A DNA stretch of 49,774 nt, taken from NCBI RefSeq assembly GCF_003324565.1, contig NZ_QOLA01000034.1, positions 1-49,774 of the forward strand, given 5' to 3'. This document shows, in pieces, positions 16,458 through 24,280 of this stretch. Within the stretch, counting starts at the first letter, position 1, and each line of letters opens with the position of its first letter. A program made the position numbers and the translations under genes. The DNA is from Streptomyces sp. SDr-06 (GTDB lineage Bacteria > Actinomycetota > Actinomycetes > Streptomycetales > Streptomycetaceae). The notes under the pieces are model-generated. The model was not told the DNA's origin, did no database searches, and was given only the letters and a program-made list of their open reading frames with translations.

Positions 16458-17402
16458 ATGGATCTGGAGGTGAGACATCTGCGGGTGCTGTGCGCCATCG
16501 CCGACGCGGGCAGTCTGCACGGCGCCGCCCGGGCCCTCGGCACGAGTCAGCCCGCCCTGACCACCCAACTGCGGCGCATCGAGAACACCTTGGGCGGGCG
16601 GCTCTTCTCGCGCGAGCGGACCGGCTGTGTGCCCACGCCCCTGGGCCGGGGCGTGGTCGGCCGGGCCCGTCCGCTGCTCGCCTCGCTGAGCGCGCTGGTC
16701 ACCGAGACCCGCGCCGCGGCCGCCCGCAGGGAGGGCGGCGCGCGGCTGCGCATCGGCTCGACCGCGAGCCGCGCCATCCCGGGCTGGCTGCGCCGGCTGC
16801 GGGAGCGGCTGCCGGGCACCGAGACCCAGCTCCAGGTGGCGGTTTCGGCCACCGCGCTGCTGCGCGGCGTCGCCGAGGGCGAGTTGGACGTGGCCTTCGT
16901 GCACGAGGTCGAGGGCTGCCCGCTGCGGGTCCCGCCGGGCCTGGACGTGCGCACCCTGGTGGAGCGCGAGCCCCAGTTCGTCTGCCTGGCCGCCGACCAC
17001 CCGGCGGCGCACCACCCCGTCGTGGACCTCGCCGACCTGGCCGCCGACCAGTGGATGGTCGACCCCAGCGTGGACGGCGAATGGGAGGGCCTGCGCCGGG
17101 TCCTCAGCACCGCGGGGCTCAACCCCCGCATCCTGCACGGCGATTACCTGACCGCGGCCGGTCTGGTCGCCACGGGAGAGGTGGTCACCCTCTGCCAGCC
17201 CACCTCGCGCCCCCGCCCCGACATGGCCGTACGCCCGCTGCGGGGAGACCCGCTGGGCGTACGTCTGCTCCTGGCGGTCCGCGGCGGGGCGTACGGAGGC
17301 GACCTGGCCGGGGTGGGCGCCGACCTGGAGTCGGCGTACTGGGAGGCCGCTTCGCACTCCCCGCCCTACCGGTCCTGGCTGACGGAGCGGGGGCGGCCCT
17401 AG
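16458..17402 (+). CDS. snpR: LysR-family regulator of snapalysin
   Basis: A 314-residue LysR protein. The HTH is at residues 1-60 (AGSLHGAARALGTSQPALTTQLRRIE, quoted as a pattern, then LGGRLFSRERTG). The effector domain runs from about residue 90 to 290. Regulators in this position activate the divergent neutral protease gene in Streptomyces, where the gene is called snpR or mprR. The ATG at 16458 lies right after a palindrome and has no ribosome site within 15 nt, so a leaderless or weakly translated message is likely. Assignment rests on family and divergent synteny with snapalysin. Confidence 0.88.
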   Translation: MDLEVRHLRVLCAIADAGSLHGAARALGTSQPALTTQLRRIENTLGGRLFSRERTGCVPTPLGRGVVGRARPLLASLSALVTETRAAAARREGGARLRIGSTASRAIPGWLRRLRERLPGTETQLQVAVSATALLRGVAEGELDVAFVHEVEGCPLRVPPGLDVRTLVEREPQFVCLAADHPAAHHPVVDLADLAADQWMVDPSVDGEWEGLRRVLSTAGLNPRILHGDYLTAAGLVATGEVVTLCQPTSRPRPDMAVRPLRGDPLGVRLLLAVRGGAYGGDLAGVGADLESAYWEAASHSPPYRSWLTERGRP

Positions 17403-17617
17403 CAGGGCTTCGCGCGGGCCGCGTCGGGGGGGGGCGGGTTCCGCCTGAGCCGCGACGGGCCGCCGCTGCTCCCTTTTGCGGTGCTCACCCGGCCCCTTCC
17501 GGGAAACGCCCCGCAGGGTCGCTAACCTTACGTGTCCGCGCTGGCCAGGGATCGGACCCCGGACCTGTGGCGCAGTGCGGTACGTATCGCACCCAACTCA
17601 TGCGAAAGGCCTCGCCC

Positions 17618-19078
17618 ATGGGCATTCGGAGCTTGCTGCGCAAGGTGTTCGGACGCGATCGCGCGGAGCGTGCCGAGCCGACGGCGGCTTCCGTACCGCC
17701 CCAGGCGGAACGCGCCCCCGAGACCGCCGAGACCCCCGCCCCGGCCGAGGCGGCCGCGCCGTCCGTTCCGGCCCCGGCGAAGGAAGTCACCCTCTCCTCC
17801 GCGGAGGAGCTGGTGGCCGCCGCCTTCGACGGCCCCCGCCCCCCGGCCTCGTCCTCGACCCCGGCCCCGACTTCCTCCTCCTCCGACTCCGCCACCAGCG
17901 CGGACACCTCGGACTCCTCGGATTCCTCGGACACCGCGGACTCCTCGGATTCCTCGGATTCCTCGGATTCCGCCGACGCTTCGGAGCAGCCGGTCGCCGA
18001 GGTGCCGCAGCCCCGTACGGAGGCCGAGCCGGAGCCGGTGGCCGAGCCGGTCGCGGCCGAGGAGCCCGTGCCGGTCGAGGAGACGGAGGCCACCGCCCCC
18101 GAGCCCGAGCCGGTGGTGGCTGAGGTTGAGGTCGCGGTTGAGCCCGTCGTCGAGCCCGAGCCCGCCGAGGTCGAGGCGGAGCCCGCGACAGCAGAAGCCG
18201 AGCCCGTCCAGGCAGAGGCGGAGCCCGAGCCCAAGCCGGTCGCCGCGGAGGCAGACCCCGAGCCTGAGCCCGTCCAGGCGGAAGCAGAACCCGAGCCCGA
18301 GCCGGTCGCGGCGGAGCCCGTCGTCGAGCCCGAGCCTGTGACGGCAGAGGCAACAGAGGAAGCAGAGGCAAAGGAAGCGGTCGAAGCCGACGCCGACACT
18401 CCTCTCCCCACCCCCAAGCCCGCCGTCTCGGCCGCTCGGGTGAAGTCTCGGGCGCCGGGGCTCTCCGGGGCGTACAAGGCGGCCGGGGCCGCGCTCAAGA
18501 AGGCCGGGATCAGTGGGGCGCGGGCCAAGGTGTACCTCGTGCTCGACCGGTCCGGGTCGATGCGGCCGTACTACAAGGACGGCAGCGCGCAGGGTCTCGC
18601 CGAGCAGGTGCTCGCGCTCGCGGCGCACCTCGACGAGGAGGCCACCGTGCACACCGTGTTCTTCTCGACCGACATCGACGGGTCGGTGGACCTCGGGCTC
18701 GACGCGTACGAGGGGCTCGTCGACGAGACGCACGCCGGGCTCGGGCGCCTGGGGCGCACCAGCTACCACCGGGCCGTCGAGGAGGTCGTCGAGCACGTCG
18801 AGAAGTCCGGGCACGACGAGCCGGTGCTCGTCGTGTTCCAGACCGACGGCGCCCCCGACGCCAAGCTGCCCGCCCGCCAGGCGCTCACGGACGTCGCCGA
18901 CAAGCCGCTGTACTGGCAGTTCGTCGCGTTCGGCGAGGACGACTCGAAGGCGTTCGACTTCCTGCGCACCGCCGAGACGGACCACGCCCACGTCGGCTTC
19001 TTCCACGCCGGGCCCGCGCCCCGCGAGCTGAGCGACGCCGAGGTCTACCAGGGTCTGCTCAACTCGTTCCGCCCGTAG
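17618..19078 (+). CDS. TerF-like vWA domain protein with acidic low-complexity region
   Basis: A 486-residue protein. It starts with a basic amphipathic stretch (GIRSLLRKVFGRDR). A long acidic low-complexity region follows (residues 30-270): a DSS/DSSDSSD run and then many EPEPV(A/Q)AE repeats. The C-terminal 205 residues are a von Willebrand A domain with MIDAS motif DRSGSM, a conserved Thr and FQTDGAPD. vWA proteins of this kind accompany tellurite-resistance TerD clusters and usually bind partner proteins through a metal ion. The start at 17618 has GAAAGG 8 nt upstream; 17600 is an alternative. Its 3' end overlaps the convergent kinase gene by 20 bp. Confidence 0.8.
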   Translation: MGIRSLLRKVFGRDRAERAEPTAASVPPQAERAPETAETPAPAEAAAPSVPAPAKEVTLSSAEELVAAAFDGPRPPASSSTPAPTSSSSDSATSADTSDSSDSSDTADSSDSSDSSDSADASEQPVAEVPQPRTEAEPEPVAEPVAAEEPVPVEETEATAPEPEPVVAEVEVAVEPVVEPEPAEVEAEPATAEAEPVQAEAEPEPKPVAAEADPEPEPVQAEAEPEPEPVAAEPVVEPEPVTAEATEEAEAKEAVEADADTPLPTPKPAVSAARVKSRAPGLSGAYKAAGAALKKAGISGARAKVYLVLDRSGSMRPYYKDGSAQGLAEQVLALAAHLDEEATVHTVFFSTDIDGSVDLGLDAYEGLVDETHAGLGRLGRTSYHRAVEEVVEHVEKSGHDEPVLVVFQTDGAPDAKLPARQALTDVADKPLYWQFVAFGEDDSKAFDFLRTAETDHAHVGFFHAGPAPRELSDAEVYQGLLNSFRP

Positions 19079-20189
19079 CGGCCGCCGCCTTCGGCAGCGA
19101 GACGGTCACGGTGAGCCCGCCCTCGGGGCCGGGCGCCGCCGTGGCCGTCCCGCCGTGGGCCACCGCGATGGAGCGCACGATGGACAGGCCGAGCCCCGCC
19201 CCCGGCCCCATCCGGTCGCGGCCCTCGCCCCGCCGGAAGGGCTCGAACAGGGCCGGGATGTCCTCCTCGGCCACCACCGGCCCCCCGGGGTTGGCCACCA
19301 CGAGCCGGCCGCCGTACACGGTGACCTCCACCGCCCCGCCCGGCACGTTGTAGGTGACCGCGTTGGCGAGGAGGTTCGCGGTCAGGCGGGCAAGCAGCGC
19401 CCGGTTGCCCCGCACCACGGCGGGGACGGCGTTCACCTTGACGGTGTCGTGGCGCGCCGCCTCCTCCCGGACGACCTCCGCGAGGTCCACCTCCTCGCGC
19501 CGCTCCAGGCCCCGCTCGCTGCGGGCCAGCATCAGCAGCCCCTCGATGAGCTGCTCGCTGCGCCGGTTGTTGTCGAGCAGCGTCGTACGGGTGCGCTCGA
19601 TGTCGCCGGGTCCGGGCTCACCGTCGAGGCCGATCTGGATCGCAGCGCGCTGGGTGGCGAGCGGGGTGCGCAGTTCGTGCGAGGCGTTGGCGATGAAGCG
19701 GCGCTGGCTGTCGAAGGCGGCTTCGAGGCGGCCGAGGAGGTCGTCGATGGTGTCGCCGAGTTCCTTCAGCTCGTCGTCGGGCCCGGCCGCCCCGATCCTC
19801 TCGTGCAGGTTGCTCGCCGTCAGCCTGCGGGCCCGCGCCGTCATGACGTGGACGGGGCGAAGGAGGCGGCCCGCCGTCCACCAGCCCACCACGACCGCGA
19901 GCAGCGCGATCGCGACGAGCGCCAGCGTGGACCACAGCGCGGTCTGGCTGGAGGCGGCGTCGCTCACGTCGGCGCTGAGCCGGTAGACGGTGAGCGGTTC
20001 GAGCGGGGCCGGGCCGCTGCGGTAGGCGGACACGCCCGACGGCATCCGGAGGGTGGTCGCGCGGGTCGCGATGGCCGTCGCCTGCTGTTCGGTGCCGGCC
20101 CGCGAGAGCAGGTTGACGACGGCCAGCAGCGCCGCCCCGAGCACCAGGAAGACACCGCCGAAGATCAGCGCTATGCGGGTCCTGATCAC
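19059..20189 (-). CDS. Sensor histidine kinase
   Basis: A 376-residue membrane kinase. A first helix (residues 5-27), a short extracytoplasmic loop (about 30-85) and a second helix (about 86-106) precede a HAMP domain. The H box is FIANASHELRTPLATQ with phospho-acceptor His171; N box LLANAVTYN and G boxes GAGLGLSIV follow. It senses an unknown envelope signal and phosphorylates the regulator encoded just upstream. The start is GTG at 20189, 19 bp after the regulator stop. The end overlaps the vWA gene by 20 bp, so transcription of the two is antagonistic. Confidence 0.92.
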   Translation of the reverse strand: MIRTRIALIFGGVFLVLGAALLAVVNLLSRAGTEQQATAIATRATTLRMPSGVSAYRSGPAPLEPLTVYRLSADVSDAASSQTALWSTLALVAIALLAVVVGWWTAGRLLRPVHVMTARARRLTASNLHERIGAAGPDDELKELGDTIDDLLGRLEAAFDSQRRFIANASHELRTPLATQRAAIQIGLDGEPGPGDIERTRTTLLDNNRRSEQLIEGLLMLARSERGLERREEVDLAEVVREEAARHDTVKVNAVPAVVRGNRALLARLTANLLANAVTYNVPGGAVEVTVYGGRLVVANPGGPVVAEEDIPALFEPFRRGEGRDRMGPGAGLGLSIVRSIAVAHGGTATAAPGPEGGLTVTVSLPKAAAATGGTS

Positions 20190-20208
20190 CTGGCGTGGCT
20201 CCCCGCGT

Positions 20209-20862
20209 TCACAGCGCGTACCCCACGCCCTGGACGGTACGGATCAGCGAGGGCTCGCCGAGCTTGCCGCGCAGCTTGCTCATGGCGACGCGTACCGCGC
20301 CGGTGAAGGGGTCGGCGTTGGCGTCCCAGGCGCGCTCCAGGAGTTCCTCGGCGGAGACGGCCGCGCCGTCGGCCTCCAGGAGGATCTGAAGCACCGCGAA
20401 CTCCTTGGGCGAGAGGTCGAGCTCGTGCCCGTCGCGGTGCGCGGTGCGCCGCACGGTGTCCAGGCGCAGGCCGTGCCGCTCCAGGACGGGCGGCACCGGG
20501 CGGGCGCTGCGCCGGCGCAGCGCCCGGACCCGCGAGACCAGCTCGGGGAACTCGAAGGGCTTGCCCAGGTAGTCGTCCGCGCCCAGGTCGAGGCCCTCGA
20601 CCCGGTCCTCCATGGACGCCGACGCGGTCAGCATGAGGATGCGGGTGCGGGAGGCGTCGGCGACCAGGCGGCGGGCCACCTCGTCGCCGTGCACGCGCGG
20701 CAGGTCGCGGTCGAGCACCACCACGTCGTAGTCGTGCAGGCCCAGGTAGGCCAGGGCCGCGTCCCCGCTGTAGACGGTGTCCACGGCGAATCCGGCCCGC
20801 CGCAGACCGGTGGCGACGAGCTCGGCGAGGACCTCCTCGTCCTCGGCGACCAGTACCCGCAT
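20209..20862 (-). CDS. OmpR/PhoB-type response regulator
   Basis: A 217-residue regulator. The receiver domain has Asp8/Glu9, phospho-acceptor Asp51 (VVVLDRDLPR), the conserved Thr (LMLTAS) and Lys (LGKPFEFPEL). The C-terminal winged helix has ELDLSPKEFAVLQILLE and ends TVQGVGYAL. The ATG at 20862 follows GAAGGA. It forms a two-gene operon with the kinase at 20189 and is divergent from metG across 156 bp. Confidence 0.93.
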   Translation of the reverse strand: MRVLVAEDEEVLAELVATGLRRAGFAVDTVYSGDAALAYLGLHDYDVVVLDRDLPRVHGDEVARRLVADASRTRILMLTASASMEDRVEGLDLGADDYLGKPFEFPELVSRVRALRRRSARPVPPVLERHGLRLDTVRRTAHRDGHELDLSPKEFAVLQILLEADGAAVSAEELLERAWDANADPFTGAVRVAMSKLRGKLGEPSLIRTVQGVGYAL

Positions 20863-21005
20863 GTTCTCGTCCTTCGTGTGCACGTGCCCCCTTCCGTCCC
20901 AGGATGCGTCCTTGCTACGGCAACGGGTGTTTCGCAAACCTCTCCGCGGCCTCCGGGGGCGTCCGCCATCCGGACATCCCGGGCGGTCGCGGTGACGTCG
21001 GCCGA

Positions 21006-21011
21006 TAGGAT
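21006..21011 (+). promoter_or_regulatory. Putative -10 element for leaderless metG transcript
   Basis: TAGGAT at 21006-21011 ends 7 nt before the metG ATG, the spacing expected when transcription begins at the start codon. No ribosome site is present upstream of metG. A -35 hexamer is not obvious. Confidence 0.4.
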
Positions 21012-21018
21012 TCCGCGC

Positions 21019-22599
21019 ATGCCTTCGCCGACGTACTACGTTTCGACGCCCATCTACTACGTCAACGACGCCCCGCACCTGGGCCACGCCTACACCACCG
21101 TCGCCGGTGACGTGCTCACCCGCTGGCACCGCCAGCGCGGCGAGAAGGTGTGGTACCTGACGGGCACGGACGAGCACGGCCAGAAGATCATGCGCACGGC
21201 CGAGGCGAACGGCGTCACCCCGCAGGAGTGGTGCGACAAGCTCGTCGGCGAGGCGTGGCAGCCCCTGTGGGAGCACCTGGACATCGCCAACGACGACTTC
21301 ATCCGCACCACCCAGAAGCGGCACACGGACCGCGTGCAGGAGTTCGTCCAGGACCTGTACGACAAGGGCGAGATCTACAAGGGCGGCTACGAGGGCCCGT
21401 ACTGCGTGGGCTGCGAGGAGTACAAGCTCCCCGGCGACCTGGTCAGGGCGGAGGACGGCACCGAGCTGTGCGCCATCCACAAGAAGCCGGTGGAGCTCCT
21501 CAAGGAGGAGAACTACTTCTTCAAGCTGAGCGAGTACGGTCCGAAGCTCCTTGAGTTCTACGAGGCGAACCCGGGCTTCATCCAGCCCGAGTCGGCCCGC
21601 AACGAAGTACTGAACTTCGTGCGCCAGGGCCTTCAGGACCTGTCCATCTCGCGGTCGACCTTCGACTGGGGCGTGCCCGTGCCGTGGGACCCGCAGCACG
21701 TGATCTACGTGTGGGTGGACGCGCTGCTCAACTATGCGACGGCGGTCGGGTACGGCGCCGACCAGGCCCGCTTCGAGGAGATCTTCCCGGCGGACGTGCA
21801 CCTCGTCGGCAAGGACATCCTGCGCTTCCACGCGATCATCTGGCCCGCGATGCTGATGGCCAACGGGCTGCCGGTGCCGGGGAAGGTCGCGGCCAACGGC
21901 TGGCTGATGGTCGGCGGCGAGAAGATGTCGAAGTCCAACCTGACCGGCATCAAGCCGCAGGACCTGACCTCGCACTTCGGCGTGGACGCCTACCGCTGGT
22001 ACTTCCTGCGGGCCATCGCGTTCGGCCAGGACGGCTCGTTCTCCTGGGAGGACTTCACCGCCCGCTACACCTCCGAACTCGCCAACGACTACGGCAACCT
22101 GGCCTCCCGCGTCGCCGCGATGGTCGGCAAGTACTTCGGCGGCGAGCTGCCCGCGTCGAGTGCCGACGGGGCCGCCGAGCAGGCCGTGCGCGACGGACTC
22201 GCGAAGGCGGCCGCCGAGGCCGACCGGCGCATCGGCGACGAACTCGACTTCCAGGGCGGCATCCTGGCCGTCTTCGACTTCGTCAAGCAGGTCAACGGCT
22301 ACCTCACCGAGCAGGAGCCCTGGAAGGTCGCCAAGGACGACTCCGCCGAGGGCCGGGCCCGGCTCGCGACGATCCTGTACACCGCGGCCGAGGCGCTGCG
22401 CGGCGTCGCGGTGCTGCTCAACCCGGTGATGCCGGACACCTCGCGCAAGCTGTGGGACTCGCTCGGCGCCGAGGCCGCGCTGGGCGCGCTCGCCGAGCAG
22501 CGGGTCCAGGACGCGGGCACCTGGGGCGCGCTGCCCGCCGGCGCGAAGGTCACCAAGGGCGCCGTGCTCTTCCCGCGCCTGGAGGAGAAGCCCGCGTAA
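21019..22599 (+). CDS. metG: Methionyl-tRNA synthetase
   Basis: A 526-residue class I synthetase that charges both initiator and elongator tRNA-Met. HLGH is at residues 20-23 (NDAPHLGHAYTTVAGDV) and KMSKS at 302-306 (GGEKMSKSNLTGIKP). A zinc knuckle uses Cys129, Cys132, Cys151 and probably His154. The alpha-helical anticodon-binding domain follows (about residues 375-510). No C-terminal tRNA-binding (EMAP-like) extension is present. The ATG at 21019 has no ribosome site; a -10-like TAGGAT suggests a leaderless message. It is divergent from the two-component operon and is followed by the CIS-side LuxR gene. Confidence 0.96.
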   Translation: MPSPTYYVSTPIYYVNDAPHLGHAYTTVAGDVLTRWHRQRGEKVWYLTGTDEHGQKIMRTAEANGVTPQEWCDKLVGEAWQPLWEHLDIANDDFIRTTQKRHTDRVQEFVQDLYDKGEIYKGGYEGPYCVGCEEYKLPGDLVRAEDGTELCAIHKKPVELLKEENYFFKLSEYGPKLLEFYEANPGFIQPESARNEVLNFVRQGLQDLSISRSTFDWGVPVPWDPQHVIYVWVDALLNYATAVGYGADQARFEEIFPADVHLVGKDILRFHAIIWPAMLMANGLPVPGKVAANGWLMVGGEKMSKSNLTGIKPQDLTSHFGVDAYRWYFLRAIAFGQDGSFSWEDFTARYTSELANDYGNLASRVAAMVGKYFGGELPASSADGAAEQAVRDGLAKAAAEADRRIGDELDFQGGILAVFDFVKQVNGYLTEQEPWKVAKDDSAEGRARLATILYTAAEALRGVAVLLNPVMPDTSRKLWDSLGAEAALGALAEQRVQDAGTWGALPAGAKVTKGAVLFPRLEEKPA

Positions 22600-22742
22600 A
22601 GGGCTTGTCCCGTACGGAGGTTGGGGCCGCCGGGGCCGATGGGTCCCGGCGTGCGGGGCGGGCGCGGCCGGGATCACGCCCGCCGCCCGCCGCCCTCCTT
22701 TCCGGACGAATTCTTTCCCTCTTGGCAGGATCTGTGGCCCAT

Positions 22743-22768
22743 TCAACGGTTGTTGATTCGCTGTTGAT
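22743..22768. promoter_or_regulatory. Repeats upstream of the LuxR-type regulator
   Basis: Two direct copies of TGTTGAT at 22751-22757 and 22762-22768 lie 11 bp apart, one helical turn. The first also forms an inverted repeat with the preceding CAAC (TCAAC...GTTGA). They lie about 60 bp before the LuxR start in a comparatively AT-rich stretch, so they are candidate operator half-sites. The binding protein is unknown. Confidence 0.4.
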
Positions 22769-22824
22769 CGGGTGCGACCAGAGTGTTCCGGTCGGTACGC
22801 ACGGGGAGAGGGAAAGGACAGGGA

Positions 22825-23502
22825 ATGCCATTGCTCGCGAATCGTGTCACCGTGACCGTTCACGCCTCCGATCCGCTGAGCCGGGCCGGGGTCATCAGTC
22901 ATCTGCAGCACCAGCCGACGGTGGAAGTCCTGCGGGACACCAGAGAGGCCCGCGAGACGGACGGCCGCCCGGCCGACCCCACGGTCGCCGTCATGCTCGT
23001 CGACCAGGTCGACGACTCGGCCTCCGCGGAGCTGCGCCGCGTGGTGCGCGGCGGGGAGCAGCGCGTGGTGCTCATAGCCCGCGAACTGCGGGAGCCCGAT
23101 CTGCTGACCGTGGTCGAGTACGGGGTGCGGGCCATCCTGTGGCGCCACCAGGCCACCGAACAGCGACTGTTGAAGGCCGTGCACAGCGCGGCGCGCGGCG
23201 AGGGGGAACTGCCGCCGGACCTCATCAGCCGACTGCTCGTGCAGGTCGGACGGTTGCGCCGCTCGGAGACCACCTCGGCCTCGGCCGGGTCCGCGTCGGC
23301 CGCGCCGCTGTTCGGGATGGCGCCGCGCGAGGTCGACGTGCTGCGGCTCGTCGCCGAGGGCCTCGACACCCGGCAGATCTCCGAGAAGCTCGCCTACTCG
23401 GAACGCACCGTCAAGAACATCCTGCACGCCCTCATGACCAGGCTGCAGCTCACCAACCGCGCGCACGCCGTGGCCTACGCGCTGCGCGAGGGCTACATCT
23501 AG
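22825..23502 (+). CDS. LuxR-type response regulator with degenerate receiver
   Basis: A 225-residue NarL/FixJ-like regulator. The N-terminal receiver keeps one Asp at the usual phospho site (Asp60, VMLVDQ). The usual acidic pair is reduced to Asp16, the conserved Thr is Ala85 and the conserved Lys is Arg107. The C-terminal LuxR HTH is complete (residues 164-225: APREVDVLRLVAEGLDTRQI, then YSERTVKNILHALMTRL). The ATG at 22825 follows GGAAAGGACAGGGA. No kinase is adjacent. It lies 103 bp before the first CIS gene and is a likely locus regulator, possibly phosphorylation-independent. Confidence 0.88.
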   Translation: MPLLANRVTVTVHASDPLSRAGVISHLQHQPTVEVLRDTREARETDGRPADPTVAVMLVDQVDDSASAELRRVVRGGEQRVVLIARELREPDLLTVVEYGVRAILWRHQATEQRLLKAVHSAARGEGELPPDLISRLLVQVGRLRRSETTSASAGSASAAPLFGMAPREVDVLRLVAEGLDTRQISEKLAYSERTVKNILHALMTRLQLTNRAHAVAYALREGYI

Positions 23503-23605
23503 CCGGTACGGCGCCCGGCACACCTGCCCGGCCGCCGCAGACCGCTCCATCGCCGCCGGACCCACCCGGGTTCGGCCGTGTCCGGCAACTCGGGAAATTG
23601 GCTCA

Positions 23606-24280
23606 ATGATCCACGAAATCGACGAGGCGCTGCGGCGCATCCTGCGCGGCGGGGCGCTGCCCGAGGGAACGGGGGACGTCGTCTTCGAGGCGCCCACCCG
23701 CGACTGGGCGGCCCGGCGCAACACCCCCACCCTGAACGCCTATCTGTACGACATCCGCGAGGACGTGGCCCGCCGCGAGCGCGGCTCGTACGCGGAGCGG
23801 GACGCCAACGGGGTGGTGCTGCGCAGGCGCCAGCCGCCCCGCTGGTACCGGCTCTCCTACCTCCTCACGGCGTGGACCAGCCGTCCCGAGGACGAACACC
23901 GCCTTCTCTCCGGCGCGTTGGCCTGCCTGCTGCCGCACGAGATGCTGCCCGAGGAGCACGTGCCCCAGGCCCTGGAGGCGTACAAGGTCTCGCTGCCGCT
24001 GACGGTCGCGGTGCCGCCGGCCGAGTCCCGCTCCCTCGCCGACATCTGGTCGGCGCTCGGCGGTGAGCTGAAGCCCTCGCTCGACGTGGTCATCACGACG
24101 CCGTTCCCGGTCACCCCGGTCTACCCGGTCGCACCGCCGGTCACCGAGGGCGTGATCACCGTACGGGGCCGCGACGGCGTGCCGGACGACGCGAAGCCGC
24201 GCATGATGCGGACCTCGCGGGACGGCACTCGGCGCGACACCGCGCGGGACGGCGGCGGGCGCGACGGGGGCGCCCGGTGA
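23606..24280 (+). CDS. cis16: CIS cap / tail-terminator protein, DUF4255 (Pvc16-like)
   Basis: A 224-residue DUF4255 protein, the family of Pvc16 and of the cap of contractile injection systems, which closes the distal end of the tube and sheath and stops elongation. Typical features are the start MIHEIDEALRRIL, the PTLNAYLYDIRED motif, and WYRLSYLLTAWT followed by EDEHRLLSGAL. The C-terminal 40 residues are charged and look disordered. The ATG at 23606 is used. The stop overlaps the GTG of the AAA+ gene by 4 bp, so the two are translationally coupled. Gene numbering follows the Pvc/eCIS convention. Confidence 0.88.
   Translation: MIHEIDEALRRILRGGALPEGTGDVVFEAPTRDWAARRNTPTLNAYLYDIREDVARRERGSYAERDANGVVLRRRQPPRWYRLSYLLTAWTSRPEDEHRLLSGALACLLPHEMLPEEHVPQALEAYKVSLPLTVAVPPAESRSLADIWSALGGELKPSLDVVITTPFPVTPVYPVAPPVTEGVITVRGRDGVPDDAKPRMMRTSRDGTRRDTARDGGGRDGGAR

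Noticed and set aside
20863..21018. SAM riboswitch or T-box upstream of metG
   Set aside because: Only 156 bp between divergent genes and a probable leaderless start; no T-box or SAM aptamer core was recognised.
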